64,000 bases of DNA from Runella salmonicolor. Lineage in GTDB: Bacteria > Bacteroidota > Bacteroidia > Cytophagales > Spirosomataceae. The DNA is taken from the NCBI RefSeq assembly GCF_024158025.1, contig NZ_JAMZEL010000009.1, positions 186,001 to 250,000 on the forward strand. The letters run 5' to 3'. Below are positions 44,820 to 53,600 of this stretch, piece by piece; position 1 is the first letter of the stretch, and each line of letters starts with the position of its first letter. Under the pieces are notes generated by a model. That model searched no databases. It was not told the DNA's origin and worked only from the letters and a program-made list of their open reading frames with translations. The translations under genes and the position numbers were made by a program.

Positions 44820-45782
44820 ATGAAAGTTAATAATATAAATAATTACGTCGGTGAGGTTGACTTGTTTATCTTCTCTTCTGGATTTGAAAGAAGATCTACT
44901 AAATTAGGTGAAAGTTTAAATGATTTGCAATTAAAGCAATCTTACGTATTTCATTTAGATGAGACATACAAAATTTCATATGAAAATATAATTATTGTAA
45001 AAAAAAATATTCCTAAAACAGAAATAGTAGTTTACCCGAAAAATAACCCATTAGAAACTTTTTCAATTTATAATGGAATCATCAGTAAATTTATAGAAAA
45101 TAATTTCAAAAATGATAAACTAAAAGTTGTAATTGATATTACAACTTTTACAAGAGAGGTTATGCTAATCTTGATTAAAGTATTATCAAATAAAAGTGTT
45201 TCAAGGAAATTAAATGTTCTGTTAGTGTATACTCCTGCCAAAAGTTATTCAGAATCAAAGGAAAGTTTATGGCTTACTAAGGGAGTTAGAGATATTAGGT
45301 CTGTAGTCGGATATTCTGGTTTGCACTCCCCTTCAAAAAAACTATTATTAATTGTATTAACAGGATTTGAAGAAGAAAGAACAGAAAGAATTATTGAATC
45401 ATTTGAGCCATTTAAGTTAATTTTAGGGAAGCCTTCACAAAAGCATTCCATTAACAGTGAGTTAAATATAATTTCAAATCAAAAATTCGATTTGATTAAG
45501 GACAAATTCAAAAGAATTCTTTTGGAAGAATTTGAATTTTCTTGCCAAAATATAGGTAATACAAAAGATATTATTAGTCAGATACACAATAAGTATCGAA
45601 ATGAATATAATATTGTAATTTCACCATTGAATAATAAAGTTTCTACTATCGCAGTTGGAATAGCAGGCCTTGAAAATCAAGATATTCAAATATGCTATGC
45701 TTCTGCTAATCAATATAATATTGATACACCACATGAAGCATGTAATTATTTTCTCTGTTTTAACCTTAGTAGGTTATTGTAA
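44820..45782 (+). CDS. Unknown protein, last gene of the methylase operon
   Basis: 320 residues. Two Rossmann-like halves are suggested by VDLFIFSSGFERRS (13-26), VVIDITTFTREVMLILIKVL (~103-122), LLLIVLTGFEEERT (~176-189) and YNIVISPLNNKVSTIAVGIA (~260-280), with two similar 'GFE-R' starts. No PRPP or NTP loop seen. It looks like a duplicated alpha/beta domain, perhaps ligand-sensing. 11-bp gap to the ATPase gene. AT-rich. Confidence 0.65.
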   Translation: MKVNNINNYVGEVDLFIFSSGFERRSTKLGESLNDLQLKQSYVFHLDETYKISYENIIIVKKNIPKTEIVVYPKNNPLETFSIYNGIISKFIENNFKNDKLKVVIDITTFTREVMLILIKVLSNKSVSRKLNVLLVYTPAKSYSESKESLWLTKGVRDIRSVVGYSGLHSPSKKLLLIVLTGFEEERTERIIESFEPFKLILGKPSQKHSINSELNIISNQKFDLIKDKFKRILLEEFEFSCQNIGNTKDIISQIHNKYRNEYNIVISPLNNKVSTIAVGIAGLENQDIQICYASANQYNIDTPHEACNYFLCFNLSRLL

Positions 45783-45896
45783 ATATTCATTTGCCATTCA
45801 GGCTTAAAAAATATACTGATATCATATGCTTTACAAACATTTCGATATCGTTAGACAATTATTGAAATATTATCAGACAATATAAGTTATTACTTT

Positions 45897-45937
45897 CATC
45901 ATTTCCATAAAGGTAAATGATGGTTCTGCCTTTTTGA
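45897..45937 (+). terminator. Possible terminator of the methylase operon
   Basis: CATCATTT pairs with AAATGATG (45897-45904 with 45915-45922) and a T5 run follows at 45931-45935 after a short spacer. Weak stem. Confidence 0.4.
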
Positions 45938-45973
45938 AACCTATCACAATCTAGTCTGTCTAAATATATTAAT

Positions 45974-46618
45974 CTACTTAAGTTCACACAAAATAAGAGT
46001 TAAAAGTTCTTTGTCAACAGGCTTGTTTGTGTAAATATACTCGCAATTGCCGTTAATCGCTCCCACAACAAGTGGGTTTGGATTCATTGGTTTCTCGGTG
46101 AAGACAATTGTACAAGTTGTCCTTTTGTCTAATGGTTTTCCAGAGTGAATTGTATTGCGTTGTATTTGATACAGTCTCCCTTCACAATGTGTCTCTGTAT
46201 ATTCCATTGATAAATTTATACCCATACTGGTTTTTTTTAGAATTCTATCACCCGCATCTGTATACGACCCTTCAAAAATTGAGAAATTATCTTCCAAATC
46301 TGGGTTTACTTTATATATATTGTTATTTATACAACCCTTATAAATAAAGCTATTTACTATATAATAATGGTTATGAATATCCATAAAAGGTTCTATGTAA
46401 TAATAATTTTCATTCCAGATGTGCATTCTAATTGTTTCTTTGTTCTCAAACTGAAACAAATTTGCGTATATAAATCCTAATGGATGATAAAAAGTCTTTC
46501 CATCTAAATATTTATTTAGATTAAATTCCTGAAATAAAGTTGAAATTTTTTCAGCTATCAAGTTTTGGTCTTTTTTTAAAAATGCACTTCTGAGTTCTTC
46601 AAAAAACAAATTATTCAT
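45974..46618 (-). CDS. Cupin-like small protein, partner of a 2TM protein
   Basis: 214 residues. The order of short strands with IRMHIWNE...YIEPFMDIHNHYY (~83-107), YKGCINNNIYKV, and later GRLYQIQRNTIHSG (~150) resembles a cupin or cysteine-dioxygenase-like barrel with several His. No exact family. It overlaps the 2TM gene by 8 bp. The pair is convergent with the methylase operon and equally AT-rich. Confidence 0.55.
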   Translation of the reverse strand: MNNLFFEELRSAFLKKDQNLIAEKISTLFQEFNLNKYLDGKTFYHPLGFIYANLFQFENKETIRMHIWNENYYYIEPFMDIHNHYYIVNSFIYKGCINNNIYKVNPDLEDNFSIFEGSYTDAGDRILKKTSMGINLSMEYTETHCEGRLYQIQRNTIHSGKPLDKRTTCTIVFTEKPMNPNPLVVGAINGNCEYIYTNKPVDKELLTLILCELK

Positions 46619-47549
46619 ATGGGTTAATTTTATTTTTGATTATTTCTAAAACTTTTAATATTGTCTCATTTTCTAAATCTATATTAATATCTAACTTTTC
46701 AAGCATTGTTTTTACATCTTGAATACTTATGCTTTCAATGTTATATGGGAAATTTAATGCAGTATTTATTGGCTTATATTCCTTGAAAGTTTGGAGTAAT
46801 TCTTCTCTATATGTTCTATATAAAAAAGAACCACTACGGCATATCAATGCAGGCTCTTTTAAGTCTTCCTTAGTAATAATAGCAACTTTAGTACTTAAAT
46901 CTATTCTGAGTGTAGAGAAATTATTTTTTAAACATATTGATAAATCCAGTAATGGGTATTTGTTTTTGTATAACAGAGCTGAAATAATAGTTGCTATTGA
47001 TTCATTTCTTACAAATTCTACCGTCCATTCTTGTGAAAGTTTTGATGCAGAATTTAATCCTTTTCTATAGTTTGCATAATTTGCGCATACAATCTCATTT
47101 GCTGGGTCAATAATTTGTATTTTGATACTTTTATGTTGGTTTGTTTTTTGAGAAATTTTTGCAAGTTCTGGAATTGTCACTACTCTTGTATGGCGTCCGA
47201 GCCCGCCACTAAAGTACCAGATATCTGTATCATTGCGCTCTCCTTCAAATAATTCCTTTAATTTAAATGATTCTATTATTTCAAACTTTTTTTCATCATC
47301 TGGAAGCTCAATATAGAATAGAAAAAGCCCAATACATACAGTAACAGATAATGATACAAAAATACTATCAAGCAATTTTGTTATGATAGCCAGCCATGTA
47401 GGATCTTTTGGTATAACTCCACCTGGCAAAAGCTCCGGTTCGAAATTTGGAAGTACCCAAAAACGTATTACGAGTATTAGAATTAATATCAGAGAAATTG
47501 TTATTAAAAAACTCTTTCTTAGATTTTTATTTTGAAGTATGGTTTTCAT
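46611..47549 (-). CDS. Two-TM membrane protein with cytosolic domain, putative effector
   Basis: 312 residues. TM segments at ~14-33 (FLITISLILILILVIRFWVL) and ~58-79 (LDSIFVSLSVTVCIGLFLFY) precede a cytosolic alpha/beta domain. That domain has WYFSGGLGRHTRVVTIPEL (~112-130), IKIQIIDP (~142) and VAIITKEDLKEPALICRSG (~225). The layout is faintly like a phospholipase-D-type or nucleotide-binding fold but lacks a clear HKD motif. N-terminal 2TM modules are common in cell-killing effectors. Function unproven. Confidence 0.6.
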   Translation of the reverse strand: MKTILQNKNLRKSFLITISLILILILVIRFWVLPNFEPELLPGGVIPKDPTWLAIITKLLDSIFVSLSVTVCIGLFLFYIELPDDEKKFEIIESFKLKELFEGERNDTDIWYFSGGLGRHTRVVTIPELAKISQKTNQHKSIKIQIIDPANEIVCANYANYRKGLNSASKLSQEWTVEFVRNESIATIISALLYKNKYPLLDLSICLKNNFSTLRIDLSTKVAIITKEDLKEPALICRSGSFLYRTYREELLQTFKEYKPINTALNFPYNIESISIQDVKTMLEKLDINIDLENETILKVLEIIKNKINPYE

Positions 47550-47774
47550 TTTTATTAGCGGTGGTCTTTGAATTTACTTATACTAAATCTCCTATTTATA
47601 TGCTTATTAAAGATCTTTTTTTAGCAATTCTACGTATTTGTAAAAAAAAAGTTATCAAGCGGTCAACTGTCATCTTCCTATTGTTCAGCTTACTACCTAT
47701 TTTAGAGGCTTTTCTACCTTTTTACCTCTGTGTACGCATAAGGTTGAAAAAATATTTCAAATTTTGTTTGCAAA

Positions 47775-47793
47775 TTAGTTAACTGTATTATAC
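47775..47793. repeat. 19-bp direct repeat, copy 1
   Basis: TTAGTTAACTGTATTATAC, differing at one base from 47998-48016. It lies 23 bp before the small HTH gene, in the divergent gap (47550-47816) between it and the 2TM gene; nothing else is seen in that gap. Confidence 0.6.
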
Positions 47794-47816
47794 ATTTACA
47801 CTATGAAACTAAATAT

Positions 47817-47984
47817 ATGAATTTAGATACTTTAAAAACGGTAAAGTCTATAGCTCACGAGTACAACTATAGCCAAGTCTATCTATATAGACTTATTAAG
47901 AAGGGTACTATAAAGGTTATTACAATAGACGGTGTCATGTTTATTGATACAAGCCAATTGCCTGCCGATTTTAAGAAAAAATAA
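47817..47984 (+). CDS. Small helix-turn-helix protein (AlpA/excisionase-like)
   Basis: 55 residues. The core YNYSQVYLYRLIKKGTIKVI and GVMFIDTSQLP matches the MerR/excisionase-type winged helix in which 'V-Y-L/xYRLIKKG' is the recognition helix. It is flanked on both sides by the 19-bp repeat, which may be its operator. Confidence 0.68.
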   Translation: MNLDTLKTVKSIAHEYNYSQVYLYRLIKKGTIKVITIDGVMFIDTSQLPADFKKK

Positions 47985-47997
47985 TTTTTTTATCTTT

Positions 47998-48016
47998 TTA
48001 GTTAAATGTATTATAC
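47998..48016. repeat. 19-bp direct repeat, copy 2
   Basis: TTAGTTAAATGTATTATAC, 18 of 19 bases as copy 1, 79 bp before the next gene. Confidence 0.6.
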
Positions 48017-48094
48017 TAGTTAACTTTATTTCCAATAAAAACCCCTTGCTTGTCCGACCAAAGATTCACAAGGGGCCTAAACGCAAAGTTTATC

Positions 48095-48499
48095 ATGCAA
48101 ACCAAACAAAATTCAAGCGAAAAACCAAGCGCTCTCAGTGCGCTTATTGAACAAAATCAATCGGAAGGGGATTCGCCATTTCAATTCAACCCTATCACAT
48201 TGATGTCAATGTTGGACAAAAAACAACATTTTGACATTGCCGCCCAAGCCTTTTTGCAAAGCCAATTATTATTCAATGCGGGCAGGCTAAAGGACTATGA
48301 GAATTTTCTGATTCCTGTATTCAAAGCCGCTTTTGCTTCCGATGCCTTTTTATCCTTACATGCTGATACACAAGCCATGCACTCCAATATGGCTATGCAG
48401 TTATTGACTCTCTTATCTGAAATGAAAGATTTGGATAAAAAAATCAATAACAAGATTGTAAAGGCTGCTCAGAAACAATACAGAAAATCACAGTCCTAA
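48095..48499 (+). CDS. Unknown helical phage protein before antirepressor
   Basis: 134 residues from the ATG at 48095 (MQTKQNSSEK). The in-frame TTG at 48050 is unlikely. Mostly helical (HFDIAAQAFLQSQLLFNAGRL; MAMQLLTLLSEMKDLDKKI) with a basic tail. It ends 2 bp before the antirepressor gene. No family recognised. Confidence 0.62.
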   Translation: MQTKQNSSEKPSALSALIEQNQSEGDSPFQFNPITLMSMLDKKQHFDIAAQAFLQSQLLFNAGRLKDYENFLIPVFKAAFASDAFLSLHADTQAMHSNMAMQLLTLLSEMKDLDKKINNKIVKAAQKQYRKSQS

Positions 48500-48501
48500 T
48501 C

Positions 48502-49269
48502 ATGCAACATCTTATCAACATCACCACCGACGGGCAAGGCTCGGAGGTGGTGAGTGCAAGAGATTTGCATTCATTTCTTGAAGTAACCGAGCGTTTCAAT
48601 TCATGGTGTTCCCGAATGTTTGAATATGGTTTTATTGAAAATCAGGACTTTACAAGTGTTAAAAACTTTGCACTTGTCAATAACGGAGCCAAACGGGAGA
48701 TTGACGACTACCACCTTACCATTGACACCGCCAAAGAGATTGCCATGTTGCAACGAAGCGAAAAAGGCAAAGAAATTCGGCAGTACTTCATTCAATATGA
48801 AAAGAGAAGCAAGGAATTGATCGGACAGTTGACCAAACCACAAAGCGACGTTGAAATATTATCCAATGCGGTACTAATTGCCAATCGGCTATTGGTGGAA
48901 AAAGAACAGCAAATACAAAAATTGGCTCCCAAAGCCGAATACGTGGACAAAGTATTGACTTCCTCCACTGGTATCAATGTTACCACCATCGCTAAAGAAT
49001 TGGGCATGACCGCCAAAATGCTTAATCAAAAATTAAAAGAAGCTGGGGTGCAGTACGAAAACAACGGGCATTACGTATTGTATGCCAAATACCAGCATCG
49101 CAATTTGGCAGAACTCAAAACTCATCATTATGAAAAAGACGGCAAGAGTTTTACAAAACATTATCTGGTATGGACGGAAGTGGGCAGGGTATTCATACAC
49201 AATTTATTCAATGATGACCTATCATGGTCTAAGCCCAATAGACCAAAAGTTGTAACCAATAGGGTGTGA
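48502..49269 (+). CDS. Phage antirepressor, AntA/AntB + KilAC domains
   Basis: 255 residues. The N-terminal AntA/AntB domain (VSARDLHSFLEV, WCSRMFEYGF, TIDTAKEIAMLQRSEKGKEI; ~10-105) is joined to a C-terminal KilAC/ANT domain (~145-250: TTIAKELGMTAKMLNQKLKE, WTEVGRVFIHNLF). Such proteins inactivate or bypass the prophage repressor. It is on the plus strand in the cargo block, separate from the second antirepressor at 56462. Confidence 0.88.
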   Translation: MQHLINITTDGQGSEVVSARDLHSFLEVTERFNSWCSRMFEYGFIENQDFTSVKNFALVNNGAKREIDDYHLTIDTAKEIAMLQRSEKGKEIRQYFIQYEKRSKELIGQLTKPQSDVEILSNAVLIANRLLVEKEQQIQKLAPKAEYVDKVLTSSTGINVTTIAKELGMTAKMLNQKLKEAGVQYENNGHYVLYAKYQHRNLAELKTHHYEKDGKSFTKHYLVWTEVGRVFIHNLFNDDLSWSKPNRPKVVTNRV

Positions 49270-49308
49270 CACCAATAACGTGTTGTTGTTTTTTCAATAT
49301 CAATATCT

Positions 49309-49392
49309 CAATACAATAAGAACCGCCTGGGCGGCCTCTCGTTACAAATTAACAATACAATAAATACCGCATGTGCGGCTATCCGTTACAAA
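49309..49392 (+). repeat. Two ~40-bp direct repeats with GC hairpins
   Basis: Copies 49309-49348 and 49353-49392 each read CAATACAATAA-n-ACCGC..GCGG..nTCCGTTACAAA-like. They enclose CCGCCTGGGCGG and CCGCATGTGCGG. A third hairpin (GGGGCTTCC/GGAAGCCCC, 49399-49424) follows. They lie between the antirepressor and tnpB and may be the left end of the IS or a leader. Confidence 0.55.
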
Positions 49393-49449
49393 ATACAAGG
49401 GGCTTCCTGTAATACGGAAGCCCCAAATTACAAATACATCTAAAAAGCA

Positions 49450-50553
49450 ATGTTGGTCTTTAGAACCTATAAATACAAGTTGAAACTAACCAAAATACAG
49501 GCTAGTACCATTGACCAATGGATAAGCACCTGTCGGTTTGTTTACAATCTGGCAAAGGAGACCAAAATTACAGCTTATCAAAAAGGGGTAAACCTAACTA
49601 GATTTGATTTAATTAATCAACTTCCCGCTTTAAAAGAATTTGAGTGGATTAAAGCAGTTCCCTCCGAAAGTCTCATAAGGGCAGTAACCCAGTTAGATAA
49701 CTCTTTTCGATGTTTTTATAGGGGTGGCGGATTTCCAAAATGGGCTAAAAAGGATGAATATAAATCAATCATATTTGTTTTTAATACTAAAAAAACATCT
49801 GACGACGGTTTTTATTTACCAAAAATAGGCAAGGTTAAAGTGTTTAAAGACCGTATGCCAAATGGTACGCTAAAAACGGCTGTAATAAAAAAAGAAGACA
49901 ATGGATATTTTATAAGTGTTGATTTTGAAAGTCAAACAGAAGATATTCACCCTGTAAGCGAGAGCCAAGCAATAGGGTTGGATATGGGATTGACTTATTT
50001 TTTAACGGATTCCAATGGTTGTTATGTTGAAAACCCAAGGCACACAAAGAAATATGAAGCGAAGTTAAGAATAAAGCGTCGCGCCCTCTCAAGAAAGAAA
50101 AAGGGAGGCAATGGTTATGCCAAGGCTAAAATTGAACTTAATCGACTTCATAGAAAGATAACCAATACTCGCAAGGATTTTTTGCATAAAACAAGCATTA
50201 AATACGTCCAAAAAAACTCACTAGTTGTTGTTGAGGATTTGAAGGTAAAAAATATGATAAAGTTTGGCAATTTGTCAAAGCATATTTATGACGCAGGCTG
50301 GAGTAGGTTTTTGTATATGCTTGAATATAAATGCAAGAACTACGGGAAAACATTTGTACGAGTTAAGCCTCATTTTACAAGTCAAATGTGTAACGCCTGT
50401 GGTCACATTGCCAAAGAGAATCGTGTCACACAATCTATTTTTAAATGTGTCAATTGTGGACACGGCCAAAATGCGGATTACAATGCCGCACAAAATATTC
50501 TGGGCGAGGGTATCGCCTTAGTCCGCCAACGTGAAGGGTTACCTTGTGCGTAG
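49450..50553 (+). CDS. tnpB: TnpB (IS200/IS605-type RNA-guided endonuclease)
   Basis: 367 residues. The RuvC catalytic triad is complete: Asp178 (GLDMGL), Glu262 (VVEDLK) and Asp343 (NADYNAAQN). A zinc ribbon with Cys314/317 and Cys333/336 is present. The N-terminal domain (FRTYKYKLKLTKIQ...STCRFVYN) is typical. TnpB uses a guide RNA from its 3' end to cut DNA and keep its element. No TnpA is present. The hairpin-rich stretch 50551-50600 (GGGCTACAAAGCCT then AAAAAAGGC) could hold the guide scaffold. Convergent with the tape-measure gene. Confidence 0.9.
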   Translation: MLVFRTYKYKLKLTKIQASTIDQWISTCRFVYNLAKETKITAYQKGVNLTRFDLINQLPALKEFEWIKAVPSESLIRAVTQLDNSFRCFYRGGGFPKWAKKDEYKSIIFVFNTKKTSDDGFYLPKIGKVKVFKDRMPNGTLKTAVIKKEDNGYFISVDFESQTEDIHPVSESQAIGLDMGLTYFLTDSNGCYVENPRHTKKYEAKLRIKRRALSRKKKGGNGYAKAKIELNRLHRKITNTRKDFLHKTSIKYVQKNSLVVVEDLKVKNMIKFGNLSKHIYDAGWSRFLYMLEYKCKNYGKTFVRVKPHFTSQMCNACGHIAKENRVTQSIFKCVNCGHGQNADYNAAQNILGEGIALVRQREGLPCA

Positions 50554-50610
50554 GGCTACAAAGCCTCTAAAAAAGGCATATCAGGGTAGTAGGTCATATG
50601 TTTTACTAAA

Positions 50611-53600
50611 TTATTTATTGAAAATATTTTCATAATATGTTACATGTTGTTCATTGCGGCCAATCTCACCCACGGTGATATGATTGGCGTCGACGTTGAT
50701 TTGATAACCAGGCTTTGAATTGATGACATCAATCAATTCATCCATTTTCTTCTCCAACACCCTTACATCCATCACATTTCCTACCCGGTTACCCGTATCG
50801 AAATTCAACAAACCAAACTCTTCAATCCTAACACTGCCGAATTTTTGTTTCAATTCATCCAATTTTAAATAACTCTTCACCAATTCTTCATTGCTGACCT
50901 GTGGCCCCAATTTCTCATTGAGCGACGTCGGCAATACCCTTTCCCCTTTGGTCAGCCATGCAGGAACGGTATCAATACCCTCTGGATAACCAATGCCATC
51001 TACCCATTCAGAACCTTTGAAGAATTTTTCACCCGTTTTTTCAGCCAAACCGTAAGCGTTTCTCAATTTGAAAGCATTGCCGCTTTTATCATAAGCCACA
51101 AACTCCCTATCCTCGTCGGTGTAAGTGAGCGTGATTACATTGCCGCTGCGGTCAAACGCTTCCGTAACCGCCTGCATGGTGTCAGAGTTGAAAGGCGTTT
51201 TGTTGTTTTTGTTTTGGGCGATAAAGCCGCTTTTGATTCTATCCGCAAAAGCATCGCCCAATTCGACTGGTGTTGCTCCAACCCCCTCCAATTCACGTAT
51301 TGCACCTTCAATATCGCCGATAGCGGCATTGATTCGGCCGCTATTGAAAATGTTCCGCTTCCCTTTGAGAATGGCAATTTCCGCTCTAAGTTGAGCAATG
51401 GCCATGGCTTTTTGACTCTCAAGCATGGCACGATTGGATTCAATGACGAAGTTTCGGTACTTCTGATTTTCAAAAGTCATGGCATCATTGGATTGTCTAT
51501 CCTTATTGGCGATGTCGTCTTTCAACCTTTTAATGTCATTGGCCGCTGCGGTCTGAATCTCTACGATTTTGGCATTCAAAGCTTCCTCCCGCGTTTTTTG
51601 TTCGGTTGCCATGTCTGCCAGCTTCTTATCGCGCTGCTCTGCCAAATCCTTAAACTTGATTTGAAAATCATCCTGCAGTTTTTCAATTGCGGTTTTTTCC
51701 TCAGTTTTCAACCGAACAGACTCTTCTTTTTCCTCATTTCTAAGCTGCTTGGTTGCCAAGGTAACACCTTTGGTTTTGTCCAATTTGGCATCTTCTACCT
51801 CCGTATGAACGGCCGCAATCTGACGGCTATATTCCTCTGTGATGGCTCTTTTTTCGTTTTCGTCAGTTAATGTGGCTAAGATGCGGTCACGGGTAGCGGT
51901 CAACCGTGCAACCTCTGCCGTTCTGTACCGCTCAAGTGCTTCGTTTCTGGTTCGGTCAAGAACGGCAATAGCTTCGATTTCATCACTTGTGGACTGGGCA
52001 AGTAAACTTTGTTTTAGATCATACGTTGCTCTTAACGCCGTTTCTTCCTGACTTTGTTTGTCCTTAAGTGCTGACAATTCAGCATCATAAGCCGCTTTAA
52101 CTGCATCAACCTCCTGACGATAATTTTCTTTGAGTACGTCTAGTTCTTCTTTAAGAATGCCAACCTTTGTATCTCGGGCCTGTTCTGCCAATTCAATTTC
52201 CGCCTCAATTTTTACTTTATACTTATCAAAGGCTTCTTTAATGGCATCAATTCTTTCGTCTCTGATCTGGCGAGCCGCATCAACCTCTTGCTGTATACGT
52301 TGTTGGCGTAGCTGTTCTTCGTATGCCTCACGCTCAAATGCTACGGCTTGAAGTTGTGTGTTGTGGTCTTTCCAAGCGGAAAGCACTTTGAAAAGCGTTT
52401 GCGGCCCCAATGGGCCTTTGCTTAAATCCCACGCACTTGATATTTTCTGTGTAGTGTCGGTGTTTATCTCCAACATACGAGCATTGAAAGTTATTTGGGC
52501 ATCCATTACATCGCGGGCCTCCACAAGTCGCTTCTGGTTTTCATAAAACGACTCCATTATTGCTGTTTTTTGTTCGTGGGTCCCAGTAAATGCTTCTAAT
52601 TCAGCCTTTAAACTTGATTCGTTAATTTGAATCATATCATTGTAATACTGCTTTGTAATATCACGGGTTTTAATCATGATGTCTATAATGGCACTGTTGA
52701 CTTCCGCAATACCACCCACAATTGCTCCCTTGATTGTGTCAATGATTTCGGCCGCCATCATTAAAAAGTTAACCTTTGCTTTACCTGCGGCTATATTAGC
52801 TTCAATCTCCTTTTGTTTAGCGTCAGCAAATTTGACCTGAGCATCAGCATATTGTTTCGAGGTTTCGCCAAAGAATACTTTAGCGCTATTCATTGCAACC
52901 TCCGCATCTTGCCTTTGCTGGGCAAAATACTGCTGGGATTTGCCGCTTAATAAGTCAAAATCAATAAAAGCTTGTTTTGTGGCCTTTCCCAATCCCTCTA
53001 ACACCCCCCCTTGGGCTGACAGGTAATCAAGCGCCATTTTAATACCCTCTTGACGTCCCTCTTTTTCTATCTTGGTGGTTTCTTCAATTATTTTTTGCTC
53101 CTCTTTTTTTGCTTTTTGAATATACTCCAGTAACTCTTTTTCGTCCTTTTGTTTGGCTTTAACAGTTTCATTGCTCATAGAAACAATCTTACCATTGTGC
53201 TGCAATTCTACAGCTTCTATTTTCGCTCGATTATCAAAAATAATTTTTGCTTTGTCACTTTCGGCTTTTTCAACAATCCCAATAATGGCTTTTTCGGCCT
53301 GTTCTTTGGTAAGTTTTGAATGATTAATTCGTTCAATATTAAGTTCGACTTGAGCGTCGATTAATTTTAACTGTTCCTCAATAGAGTCTTGCTGTATTTT
53401 CTTGGTTAATACTGCTATCTCTTTAGCGGTAAAAATGGCCTTGTTCTTTTTTTCATCCTGGCCCTTTCCCAGTTTTTTAACCGTATCGTCATTGTTATTT
53501 ACCTCTTCTCCGTTTAGTCGTTTTAATTCTTCAACAAGTTTTTGACGCGACATTTTGTAGTCTTCGTCGTTAACTTTCTTTTGTTTGTGGGCAGAATCTA

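Noticed and set aside
47447..47782. 111-residue plus-strand ORF
   Set aside because: Overlaps the start of the 2TM gene on the other strand, with no coding character of its own; the small HTH gene downstream is real.
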